Shown in pieces: positions 15,401 through 25,269 of a DNA stretch of 64,000 bases. The stretch comes from Haliotis asinina (taxonomy: Eukaryota; Mollusca; Gastropoda; Lepetellida; Haliotidae): contig NC_090283.1 of assembly GCF_037392515.1 (NCBI RefSeq), forward strand, positions 27,296,249-27,360,248, in the 5' to 3' direction. Every line of letters starts with the position of its first letter. The first letter of the stretch is position 1. Position numbers and translations under genes: made by a program. The notes beneath the pieces are model-generated. The model was given only the letters and a program-made list of their open reading frames with translations, was not told where the DNA came from and did not search any database.

Positions 15401-18400
15401 TCAGTTGTAAAATACAGGAAGCTCAGTTCAGTTTAGTAATTGGTCAAACTGGACAAGACAGCAGTTTTCAACATTTGTCACTTCACAAGACTGTTGTCAT
15501 TTATCACTGAGAAAGACTAACTGAATTTTATGGTCAGGCTTGTTGGTTGTCGCATTCAGTTAACCATTAACCGAGTTAACATGGTGAGGTGACCTAAATA
15601 ATCACCTTGAATGAAAACATGCATTTTTCCAAAGGATGGTACACAGACTTCATATTTATAGCACAACCAAGCTCTTAGCTGACACTTGCCTGACAAATAG
15701 CTGGCAGCGATCACATGTCAAGTACAGTGGTGTGCTATGTACACAATCTTCACATTATAGTTCATGTTTTCTCAATCAAACCATTAGTAAATCTTTGTGA
15801 ATGACCATGACTTGACACAACTTAAATGACTTTCCAAACGTAAGCATTTCACAGTTTTACAAATGTACAAGTTTTCTAAATACAGCATGGAAGTCACATA
15901 ACTCATGCTATTACAGGTCCATAGACCTCATACCTTCTAAGACAGCATCAGTCCTAACAGTGGTTTTAGCTTAACATACAAAACTAGGAGTTTTGAAAAA
16001 CCTTCATGGAATCATGAACGTCCTGTAAAATAATGACATGGTTTTGTATTCAGCTCTGAAAGATTAAAAAATTACCTAACTGCAGGACCTTTACATTTCT
16101 TATCAAGAATTTAGAAAAATGAATACACCGTGCCTCCCTCAAGTGCAGTTCTAAGTTATCACATCGTGTCGCAGGGAAATACTGGGTTTTATCAATCCCG
16201 AGTAAGGTTGAATTCCCTGAGCAGGCATACAACCTTACTCGGAACTGATAAAACCCAGTATTTCCCTGAGACATGATGTGATAGCGCATTTATCTAGCAG
16301 AATGCTTTCACTGAATCAAAAGAAAACAATAAGCATCAAATCTACCTGTTTTTACTTATGTGAGATGCCACGGTTCATGTTTCCTTGCTGACATGTTGAT
16401 ACCAGCTGATCGACTGACCTCACATCCTGAATATCTCCAGGGTATACGTTCCAATATGTCTCCATTATACCCTGGACACATCTATGGGAAGGCCCGATAA
16501 ATTTGTTACCTCCCTTGGTTTGCTTTTTATCCAATCAGGAGTCAACATGGGGAAGTTGAGTGAAGCAATCACAACTCAAGTTTGCTTTTCAAATTATCTA
16601 ACCGATTAACCTTGGCAACGGAAACCATGCAGAGGTTCTCTGAAAGAGGTAGGGGTTCTTGCACATATTTTTTTAAAGATTCAGACCTATTAATTTGATT
16701 GTATATCTGAAACCTTCGCAGCTACGATCGCCATCTTTGTTGACACTGGCAAGCTCGGTTGTAACGGCAGCCTATTTGACTGGTTATGGTGAAAATGCAG
16801 AGCGAGCAAAGGGGCCTGTAGATGCATCCAGGGTTTAGTGGAGACTCATTGGAATGTATACCCTGGATATATCAAGGATGTTGACATCCGTGCAGCATAC
16901 ATAACTAAAAGCTTGGAGGTGCATGCTTTTTCCATTTCGCATGGTCACTGAGGTGAGGATATGACTTTTGCACTCCTTTCTGATTTTAGCAAAGTCACGT
17001 GAACCAATCAAAACTGGACATTCTTACATGAGGCTGGATAATAACTTTTGTGTGTTTGTCCTCAGTGCAAAAAACCTTGTGAGAGATGTCCCTTAATTTC
17101 TGATACTGTACACTCCAACAAGAAATACTAAACAGTACTGAAATTCATAGTCAACGGTTAAACGCAGGTGTAGCCTTGTGGTTGAAGTGTTCATTTGTCA
17201 TGTCATGTTTGTCATGGGTTTGATTCCCCATATGGGCCAAATGTGTGAAGCTTATTTCTGGCATCCCTGGCCATGATATTGCTTGAATACTGCTAAAAGC
17301 AGCGTAAAACTGTTCTCAACTAGCACACATAGTGAAGAGTTTGGTGTCAAAACTATGTTATGTACAATTACAAATGTAGATGTCATGCTGTTACAAGGCC
17401 ACTGCAATTAATCTCAGCAACCATACCTTAATTTCTAAAACTCAAAGTACCATGTCACTGAACAGCAAACAAGAGTCATCAGAAGATGACATATCCCCCT
17501 GGCCCACGCATATTTGATAGGACAAATCATCTTAAATAGTTACTTAATGTTTTTCTAGACTAAGTTTGAGTTGTTTCCATGGAAATAATGAAAAATAAAT
17601 GCCATATATCTGTAAACTTCAAAAGGCGCCACTTCAAGATCTGTCTCATATATCTGCCGAGATGTGTTGAAAGATATTAAATGGTTTTCGTGTTGTGGCA
17701 CCACTTTGGGGTCTGCCCTAAATATCTACCAAGTTTTGCAGAAAAATATTAAACTGTTTTTGAGTTCTGCTCCGGAAATGAAGCCCAACCCTCCATGTTG
17801 AGACTAAGTCTGAATTGTTTCCATGAAACTGGAAGAAATTACAAGAGTTATCAGAAGATGGATGGACAGACGAGACGTCGACCATATCCCACCGCATTAC
17901 ATGCCTGAGAGATAAAAAGTAAGGTTCTTTCACTTTTATAACAATATTCCATCACACATTACACCCATATGGGGAACTGAACCTTTGTCCTTGCTGTGAC
18001 AAGTGAACTACCCACATAGCCACATGGCCTTAAATGAAATATACACTCATAACATAATATATTAAAAATGAAAGAAGTCAATGAGTTGACTTAACTTCAA
18101 TACTATATAGATAAGGCAGGTAACAAAAAAATGCAGTAACTAGACAACTATCTTTAAAACGTTCACATAGTAGAGGTCACCATTTCATAAGCAGTGCTAC
18201 AAAACAGCATGGTTTAAAATGACAAATTCCTCAGACTTATTGCTGATTTCATCACAGTATTTTCTGATGAAGACTTCTGTTTTCTCTGCCATTCAGTTCT
18301 GTGAACATGCATAAGTGAACTTATTATTGAAATCATTGACATAACATTTGTGTCAAAAGTCACAAAGTGAAAGTTGAAGAATTTCAAATTTGTGTCAACC

Positions 18401-20919
18401 TGGCCTTACTTGTTCATACAACAGCAGTCTCTAGAAACAGGTGATACCTCTCACTGTCAGCTATATTTACCATACAACATCACAAATCCCCTGCACTAAG
18501 AATAGCATGTCATGCTACATTGGGCTTGACATCAAGTAAGTGTGAGTACTTCAAGAAAATTATGTCTCTATTGTGCTAGAAAGCTATGTCTAACAAAAAG
18601 ATGACACAGGCAGCTGACCATATGGTTCAACTTTGATTAATTTTTGGACCAGAGTGCAACCTGGTTTTGTTGGATGCAATGGGTTTTTCAAATCATCATC
18701 CATATGGTGCAAGTTCAATCAAGTACCTAAAAATTGTGCTCAGTTTGTATGGTCTGTATCCAAAATCAAACAAGAGTCATCAGATGACATATCCCTCCGT
18801 CCCCAACATATTTGATAGGACAAATCATTTGATGTTTTATAGATTAAGTTTGAATTGCTTACATGGAAATCATGAAAAATATAAATGCTGAAAATATAAA
18901 GTTTTGCTGAAAGATATTAAATAGTTTTCAAGTTGTGCTCCGGAAACGAAACCCATCCCTACATTTTGAGATTAAGTCAGAATCATTTCCATGGAAACCC
19001 AGAAAATGATATATCACCAGAATCTGCAAATAGCAAAAGTCACCACTTTGGGGTCTGCCCCACACACCTGCCAAGTTTTGCAGAAAGATATTGAGAAGTT
19101 TTTGAGTTCTGTTCCAAAAATGAAACACACCTCTCACTTTTGAGACTAAGTCCGAAATGTGTCCATGGAACCCAAGAATATAATAAATCACAAAAAAAAA
19201 CTATAAACACCAAAGGCACCACTTAAAGTTCTGATTGATATATCTACGAAGTTTGCATAAAAATATTGAACGTTTTTTGAGTTCTGCTCCAGAAACAAAG
19301 CCAACATCACCATTAGACTAACACCAAAATGTTGCATGGAAAAACAAAAATAAAATTAAAAATGCCAAAAGTCTGTAAATAGAGAAAGGCACAACAATAG
19401 GTTCAGATTATTATAGCTATAAGTTTTGGTCGAAAAATATTGAAAGGTTTTTGAGTCATGCCACGGAAACTAAATGATTACAGACGGACGAGGTGTTGAC
19501 TATATAGTAATAAACACAACGCCCCTATCGGAAGCAATGTTGGTAATATTCAAAATATGCTCAGCCATCTCCGGAGACTTCTCAGCTCTGTTCCGCGATT
19601 TGTGGCTTGCATGCGGAAACTCACATCAAAACATGGTTTCAGTGGAAGGAGCACCCGTCTCAGTGAGTTTTGTTTTCAGTTCCTCTAATTTCATTTTCAT
19701 AATTATCCATCTTTGACCACCCCTGTTGAATGCATTTAGGTATGAGGTGTTGTTGGGACCATAGATTTTTTTTGTAGGAAAAGATCAACACTAAAAGTGT
19801 CATAAGTCATGCCCCTGGAGGTTGTTTATATCTTAACATCAGATTACGAACATGCACATTACATTTTTTTCACAAACGTGTTTGGAAATTGTTAAAATTT
19901 GTCCACTGCACTTCATAGGAGGAATAATTTTGGCCCATAGACTTCTTCATGAATTTTTATATGGAGTGTTATGGACTATTTAGAAATTTAGATCCAGACC
20001 AAAACAGTCGTTTCAATGATCAAGCCCACATAGCAAAATGACAACAAATAACTGAAATACAAATGTTTTCCATGTTTAATGTTTGTTATTCACCAAATAG
20101 ATAACATTATTTGTTCCTCCACTTATTGTGAGAATGAAAAACACCAAAAAATAAGGGGTTACAACATGCCATGGCTTCCAGGTTCAGATGTAAACAGATT
20201 TGTAATGCGCCTTAATCACACGCTTAAATGTCTTAAAGTCTGTGATCATCTGAAAGTTCTGAAGCCTATTCCACTGAGTGGGACCCGCCTTGCTGAAACT
20301 TTTTGTCACCAAATTGACAAATTTGACAAATTGTCTGTGTCCTTGGAACTGTCAGTTGAAGTGATGCTGAAGACCTCAAAAGATCTGGCTGGTTCATACT
20401 TGCGGATAAGGTCCTCAAGATATGATGGAGCATCCCTGAGTGTATGTACTCAATGGGCTACTGAACTGGAATTGATTATGATTTCAAAGTTGCATCCCAC
20501 ACGGTCTTGCACACTTCCTTGACAGTGTTTGCGCAGTCAAAAAGTCTGGTTCTATCACAAATCATGATTTTCCTGTGAGCCTCTGACAGGTGCAACAACA
20601 CAGTGCGACCTTGACCTTCATTCAAGGTCGCCAGCAAGGATCCTTAAAACTAATAATTAGTGGTCCCCACCCCCTCCTCCCCAAACCCCAAACGAGTGAA
20701 AACATTTAATTGTAAACTGAGAATTTTGTTTTTTTAGATTAAGTTCTAAGAAGATAGAAAATATATCATGAAATGTTACAAAGTATGATTGGGGTAACGC
20801 AGACCATAGTGCATGTTCTACAAACAAGGAGTTTTACATTGAAACAACCTGTATGAAGCAGAAAGAAATCACAAATACCCAATCAAATTTTGAGATCGCT
20901 GATATCAGAACCATCATAC

Positions 20920-20950
<31 letters not shown>

Positions 20951-23900
20951 TGTTCTTGCATCACAATACAATTTTTTAGCAGATACATAACCCAACTCTA
21001 AAACTGTATCTCATTTGCATAGATATAGGCTCAAAATATTGATCTCTATTGCCTGGTCCAGACCAGCTACAAAGACAGATTTCCGCTGACTGCACTGTTT
21101 AAAACATATGAATGTTTCAAGGATCTGAACTTCAAACAATTCTTTCCTGTGACAAAAAAGTGAAACTATTCATGATGAATTTCCTGCATATATTTCTAAA
21201 AAGTGTGTCAGTGACCTCCATCGTTTGTTGTTAGCAGTAAATGCTTCTAAGCCGATGCTGTTGTTTTATTCTTACTGTATCAAAAATTCTATCATTTTAG
21301 CTACAATAACAGTAATGATATTTTTCAGGACATTATCATTTGCAGGAGCCGTTGGGCAGTTAATGAAGGACGTTGAGCTTCTGATAAATGCCCTGAAAAA
21401 TGATAATGCCCTGAAAATTAGAGTTACCCTTATAATACTACATGCCAGTCCACTATACAGACACCTCAGCAGAGCAAAGATCGGTAGTGAATAGGGATGG
21501 GTGATAATACACCCTTTGAACTTCAGAATATGATACATTGAAGTATATTTTTCGTGAACTGGATACAATCGGCTGTGTCTGTGACAATGATCAGTATTTT
21601 ACTAGATGTAGTCAAAAATATTGTAATAACATTTGTATTACCTTTATATTATTATACATTAATAGATTTATGTTTATTGGTCATATAATTACATTTGCTT
21701 GACTTTCAAACCAAATAAAAAAACAAAACAAAAAAGAATTAGTACCAGCACTCATTGTTTGGATAACAAACCAAATGGCGTATGCCACTGCAGACACTTT
21801 TCTCTAGTTTTAAAATTTAAATCAAACTCTTCAATTCAGAAACATTTTCAAAAGATATCTTCTACAATCAATTCTCAGTTCTGACAGTGACCAGAGGCAT
21901 TGGTTCAAAAGGAAAGAAACAGTCATTTCATTACCGTTAACTTTGTGTTGCAATTTCACAACAAAATGCAATACATATTGCAATCAGTCTTCGTAAACTT
22001 AGTCTCAGTGTATTTGAGTCTAACAAAACCTAGTAAAAGGTTGTGTCAGGTAACCTTTGAGCGACCAATGTGCACTTTTGTGATTTGGTAAGCTGTGTTC
22101 TGATTGGTCAATCTCAAAAGTTACCTGACGTGACCTCCCATAAGGTTTTGTTAAGACTCAGTGGTGGAGTGTAACGAAAAGTACTGAGGATAAGTTTACT
22201 TAGACTGATATTGCAATATGCCAACACATATCAATTCAAAATTTTTGACAATGCACAACCCTGGTACTGAACTTAACATAGCATATATGGTGCACACCCT
22301 GAGTTGTCTAATGGGAAATATCAGTTTAAACTGCTTCTCTTCATAAGGTACTATTGAAAAACTATCACAACAGTGAATGTAGCCTAAAAAGGCAATCCTA
22401 ATTACAAAATTAAGAATGGAATTCTGTGGTGAAATATTGAGAAACAGCATTGCTGGCTTCCCATTACACCAAATTCACTTCCAAAATGCCTTGTAACTTC
22501 TGAGCAGATGATGATGCAAAACTGTAATCCATAAATTCCAAGAATTTCCAAGACCCATTTGGAAGAAGTCTAGACAGAGTAATGACTTCTGTCAAGACAT
22601 GTAACAAACATCACAGGCATTAACTGAAATACTCCACAAAACCATAAAGACCATAAAGATAAATAAGACAGATTTTCAACAATGTCAGTACCTGCTTTAG
22701 TTTTCATTGCTGACATTGGCAAATCAGAAGACACAATACAACCTGAACCATTTACCAGTCTAAATGTGTTAACACTATCAATTCTCAAGCCTGAATTTCT
22801 ACTATCTGTTAAGACACCTACAAAACAACAAAAACTATAAACCCATGCATTTCGTAAGAGGCTTCTAATGGGATTGGGTGCTCAAACTCACTGACTTGGT
22901 TGATGCATGTCATCATATCCCCACTGTTTAGATGGAAGACCTTCGTCATATAGCTGTAACTTAGTTCAGCTCCATGTTTAACAAAATCAAAACTATAAAT
23001 AAGATGGGCTAGGAGGCTAGTACGATATTGGTGAGCAGACATTAAAACAGTGATGATTTTGTGAATTTACATCATGAATTAAGGTACATAGTGGCAACTT
23101 TCAACAGAAACAGCAGATCTGTTCTAAGGCATTTCTCATCATCGGGCATTCTGGATTATCCAGTGTGTCACATCTGCATTGTTTTATAATGACACCCTGG
23201 ACCTATTTACTTCAGCATAAACATGTACAGATCAGTATCAACTAACTTTGCTTTATACTGACAACAAAAGTACAACTGCAGAGTTGGATAGTAACTGCAT
23301 CCTACAGGAATCAAACAGATTTGCATCCGGCAGCTATCAAATAAATGAGTCTGTATGACACCTTTTGGGGTTGGCATTACTATTGGTGTAACTTAAATAA
23401 TGTCCTGGTCAAAGGTACACTATCTACCTCTTTAGCATAGCTCTCCAAGCCTGTATCCTTGTAGAACTTTGTAAGATCATCCTTGAGCTCCAGACTTCCT
23501 GATTTGGTTGGAGTGACTGCAGTTAGTTTCACTGGACTGGCTTGACCTACCAACACAGCATAAACATGAACAGATGAAAGAAATGGGGTGGGAAAATGCT
23601 AGCATATCAGAATCGCACCATTTCACTGTCATTACACATTGTCTTTACTTTGCTTCTTCTTTAAAAACAGATTAAAAATGGGAGACAGTAGTGCCTAGTG
23701 ACCAGTTATTGCTGCGTACGGGTTACTGCCAACACCTTGATGTAGTGCTTGAGCTTGACTTGTACTTCAGTAGTATTTCACACACTGACACATCACATAA
23801 GCAATAAGCTACGAGAGTAAAAATCCAGTTATCAGGTCAAGTGAAACAGCAAGCTGTTGGCATTAACTGGTCGCTTGCCACTATAGTTTTGTTATGTAAA

Positions 23901-24834
23901 AATATGCCTTCCAAATCCCCTCTGGCCTCCAATTTTGAATTTTTACTGGCTTACTTTATAGAACTTTGCTGACTCTAGATTCTATATACACAGGATGAAA
24001 ACAACCTTCAAAACAATGCTCGCAGTCAGAAGTGTAAATGATTCTCAAAAAAAACAGGCAGGTTTATCTAGGTGATCACCAGCATCCAGTATTATCATGT
24101 AACAATAAACCATAGGAATACTGGAAATCCTTCAACAATATCAGGCTCAAACAAAGTATTGAAGTTGCAATTCTACTACATCAATGAACATGCCTAACAA
24201 CTCTTCAAATGATCAAACACACATCTATCCTGGTGTAACTTGTCGGCATAACAATACCTGCAGGACTCTGCTTGTAATGCCTTTTACATGGAAATCTGAG
24301 TGAGTTGTCACTGTGTATATAGGACATATCTGTTCCCTAACTAGCTGAAGAGCTGGAGATGGACAACTGTGACATAACATCAGCTGTTGATCATACACGT
24401 GTGTACAAAGGTGCTCCCATATTTAGACTCATTCACTGCCAAAGAATGACCAATTATTGCTAAATCTGCCATCTCATTATTCATAATCTCAAACAATGCA
24501 TGCACACAGCAGGTTTTGAACAGCTTGTAAAATGCATGCACACCCATGTGTCACATGGTAATATAAGAGGATGACATGCTTGTTGATCAGATTCTAGTCG
24601 AGGTCACTTCAGGACAACGCTTAATAAGCGAAATGGGTGTATATATTCTACGTATCTGTCATACTGATAAATCAAACGATCAACTCTCGACTTAAATGTC
24701 CATTAACGATCGAGCAAATTAACATAGTATTGACTGTTGCAATCATTTTCCAAAGCAAAATACAGATTCTATAAATTCTCTTTACCGTCATCAACCCAGA
24801 GGCTGGCGAGCGTCGTATTCGAACTAGCAGACAT
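414..24834 (-). CDS. TFDP1: Transcription factor Dp (E2F dimerisation partner), 3'-truncated by window
   Basis: The protein is the nuclear partner of E2F and binds cell-cycle promoters as an E2F/DP heterodimer. Ten coding exons with GT-AG ends are visible: 24786-24834, 23428-23546, 7588-7642, 7187-7278, 5633-5754, 4551-4725, 3404-3547, 2895-2963, 2065-2213 and 414-580. Phases agree throughout, giving 380 codons plus one base. The N-terminal region has [13 protein letters not shown], like DP1 AKDAGLIEANGEL. The winged-helix DNA-binding domain spans about residues 147-252, with [16 protein letters not shown] and [18 protein letters not shown] (the DP-type RRVYD is at 213-217). The dimerisation and marked-box part follows, with [37 protein letters not shown] and [22 protein letters not shown] at 24834 is the first in-frame Met. 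The acidic C-terminal tail (about 30-60 residues in relatives) must lie left of the window. Invertebrates usually have one Dp gene, so the DP1/DP2 split does not strictly apply. Confidence 0.95.
581..2064. other. TFDP intron, nothing recognised
   Basis: This intron lies between exons 2065-2213 and 414-580. AT-rich; I see no repeat family, RNA or coding exon. Confidence 0.6.
3692..3899 (+). mobile_element. Degraded SINE family B copy
   Basis: It matches the inverse of the 47764 copy ('agcagcccatgcttgccataaaa', 'ggtggtcaggcttgctgact', 'gattgtctggtccagactcg'), ending in 'actcactctt'. It lies in a TFDP intron. Confidence 0.7.
4014..4197 (+). mobile_element. Degraded SINE family B copy
   Basis: Ordered blocks of family B ('acccatgcctcgtaagaggc', 'gtcaggcttgctggtt', 'gaatattgctgaatgc') end in 'actcactcac'. 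Confidence 0.65.
4236..4385 (-). mobile_element. Degraded SINE family B fragment
   Basis: 'gagcatagatctatgcagttggga' and 'caagcctgaccacccaatccc' follow the family B plus-strand order. It faces the 4014 copy, making an inverted pair. Confidence 0.6.
6053..6250. repeat. ~98-bp tandem duplication, diverged
   Basis: 'tgactcctgaaagaatgtccatgactcct' and 'tgactccccaaaacgtgaccatgactgcct' begin two units that both end with 'ggcaaac.ctga'. In a TFDP intron. Confidence 0.55.
6795..6965 (-). mobile_element. Degraded SINE family A copy
   Basis: Inverse of family A: 'gagtgagatgatatgattttacacc', 'ggacaccagaaatt', 'gatgagcgaacacttcattctttaac'. Confidence 0.55.
8105..8397. mobile_element. hAT-like MITE
   Basis: Terminal inverted repeats TAGAGCTGTGCCGATA and TAGAGGTGTGACGATA (as the reverse complement of the right end) are flanked by an 8-bp duplication (GTGAGCAG at 8097-8104, ATGAGCAG at 8398-8405; seven of eight). 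The inside is rich in 'tatcg' motifs and codes for nothing. It lies in the large TFDP intron. Confidence 0.78.
8705..8893 (-). mobile_element. SINE family A copy with expanded gtgagt tail
   Basis: Inverse of family A: a gtgagt-rich tail, 'ttagttttacgtcac', 'ttccagcaatatca', and head 'tggagaatcgaactgga'. Confidence 0.75.
8900..15290. other. Central part of the 15.8-kb TFDP intron, nothing recognised
   Basis: Low-GC sequence with many short chance frames and no splice-consistent exons. No element with readable ends was found by eye; old decayed repeats may be present. Confidence 0.5.
15298..15499. repeat. 101-bp tandem duplication, diverged
   Basis: Two copies (from 15298 and 15399) share 'agtcagt', 'acaggaag..', 'gttcagtttagt.a', 'caactttcaaca..tgtca' in order. 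In the large TFDP intron. Confidence 0.7.
16157..16283. repeat. Near-perfect palindrome (foldback hairpin)
   Basis: Arms of about 55 bp ('cagggaaatactgggtttta' ... inverse) flank an 18-19-base spacer, so the strand would fold into a long hairpin. It is probably a small foldback MITE, about 140 bp from the complete 'gggtatac' MITE. An open frame of 79 codons across it is a by-product of the symmetry. Confidence 0.75.
16424..16891. mobile_element. Non-autonomous DNA transposon ('gggtatac' MITE), complete copy
   Basis: The inverted ends CATCCTGAATATCTCCAGGG and (inverted right end) CATCCTTGATATATCCAGGG continue inward through 'gtatac' and 'tgtctccaytatacc'. The element is about 468 bp and non-coding. 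Flanks are similar but decayed (CTGACCTCA / TTGACATCC), compatible with an old 9-bp duplication. The same family hosts the nested retroelement at 41664-46306. Confidence 0.75.
17167..17320 (+). mobile_element. SINE family A copy
   Basis: 'gtgtagccttgtggttgaagtgttc', 'gtttgattccccatatggg', 'atgatattgcttgaatactgct' and 'gcgtaaaac' occur in order. Confidence 0.75.
17455..17905. repeat. Interspersed repeat with internal ~165-bp units (copy 1)
   Basis: The opening 'aacaagagtcatcagaagatgacatatccccc' block and 'gacaaatcat' are followed by units containing 'tttgagttctgctccggaaatgaagccca' and 'agactaagtctgaattgtttccatg', ending 'gacagacgagacgtcgac'. The same blocks recur at 18628-19510. No protein is visible. 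Confidence 0.65.
18628..19510. repeat. Interspersed repeat with internal ~165-bp units (copy 2)
   Basis: It opens like copy 1 and has four diverged internal units ('gttttcaagttgtgctccggaaac', 'gtttttgagttctgttccaaaaat', 'gttttttgagttctgctccagaaac', 'gtttttgagtcatgccacggaaac' near 18930, 19095, 19270 and 19450). It ends with 'cagacggacgaggtgttgac'. Confidence 0.65.
20180..20470 (-). mobile_element. 3' end fragment of a non-LTR retrotransposon (LINE)
   Basis: The minus strand contains [20 protein letters not shown], then after frame changes a [18 protein letters not shown]-like end. This resembles the '..YLxDLLxPYxPSRSLRSS..FKxxLKTHLF' tail of Jockey/CR1-type LINE polymerases. It is heavily decayed, with several frameshifts and stops, and is only the last ~100 codons. 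The plus-strand 147-codon frame here is antisense to it. Confidence 0.5.
20690..20950. repeat. AT-rich repeat ending in (GACA)n
   Basis: The stretch 'caaattttgagatcgctgatatcagaac' before the GACA run resembles 'taatttggagattgctgctatcagaac' at about 50767, so this is probably an interspersed element with a microsatellite end. The perfect GACA run covers 20921-20950. Confidence 0.45.
21492..22263. mobile_element. hAT-like MITE carrying a nested MULE-like MITE
   Basis: The ends TAGGGATGGGTGATAAT and the inverse of ACAATGCACAACCCTG are flanked by an 8-bp duplication with one mismatch (GTAGTGAA at 21484-21491, GTACTGAA at 22264-22271), as for hAT elements. A second transposon (21985-22207) lies inside it, so this is the older insertion. 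No transposase is visible. Confidence 0.7.
21985..22207. mobile_element. Short MULE-like MITE with perfect 10-bp target duplication
   Basis: This is a shortened relative of the 30993-31617 element that keeps both long inverted ends (CAGTCT...AGACTG) and lacks most of the middle. A perfect ten-base duplication ATATTGCAAT lies at 21975-21984 and 22208-22217. The intact duplication indicates a fairly recent insertion into the older hAT-like element. Confidence 0.85.
22846..22960 (+). mobile_element. SINE family B fragment
   Basis: 'acccatgcatttcgtaagaggc', 'gggattgggtgctcaaactcactgacttggttgatgcatgtcat' order matches family B; the ends are lost. Confidence 0.55.
23691..23881. mobile_element. Small MITE, probably TA-targeting
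   Basis: The inverted ends GTGCCTAGTGACCAGTTA and GTGGCAAGCGACCAGTTA bound a 191-bp non-coding element. TA is present on both sides, as for Tc1/mariner-type insertions. It lies just upstream of the second TFDP coding exon. Confidence 0.6.
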
Positions 24835-25260
24835 CTCCTGACGATCGACGTCACCTGCTTGGCAAGTGATTACCCCTCCTCCGTGTGCACTACACAACGA
24901 TCAACAATAATATCTCATTAACTCGAAAGCTGTCCCAATTGACAGGGTATCTTGTTTAAATTTCACTAACAAAATGGCGACCGATCACCACTTGATCAGG
25001 CTTTTCTTTGATCCGTTAACACACATATCGTAGTCAGGCTGCCATCTGGACCCATTGGTCACACCAATCACGTCCAAAGATCAAACGGTTCCCATTTCGG
25101 GAACCTGATCGAATACGTTATGTTTTGATCGCTTATTCTGACTTCGATAAACTTCACTCATTTCCCCAACAAAACGATCTTGGCGGCGTCCGCCATAACT
25201 CTGCATTGATTGGCTGAAGAAGCCATGTGACTAGCAGGTGCGCTTGCGCACTGGTTAAAA
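24835..25260 (-). promoter_or_regulatory. Probable TFDP promoter and 5' UTR
   Basis: This is the region upstream of the Dp start codon. It has several CCAAT-type motifs: 'accaatcac' near 25065 and 'attggct' near 25209, the latter an inverted CCAAT. There is an NRF1-like palindrome TGCGCTTGCGCA at 25239-25250 (consensus TGCGCATGCGCA) and an inverted repeat GGTTCCC..GGGAACC near 25088-25105. No TATA box is obvious. CCAAT plus NRF1-type sites suit a housekeeping cell-cycle gene, but no start site can be fixed from sequence alone. Confidence 0.45.
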
Positions 25261-25269
25261 TCCGAGGTC

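Noticed and set aside
16050-16289. 79-codon minus-strand frame
   Set aside because: It spans the palindrome and arises from its symmetry.
20079-20522. 147-codon plus-strand open frame
   Set aside because: It is antisense to a decayed LINE 3' end and has no recognisable domain.
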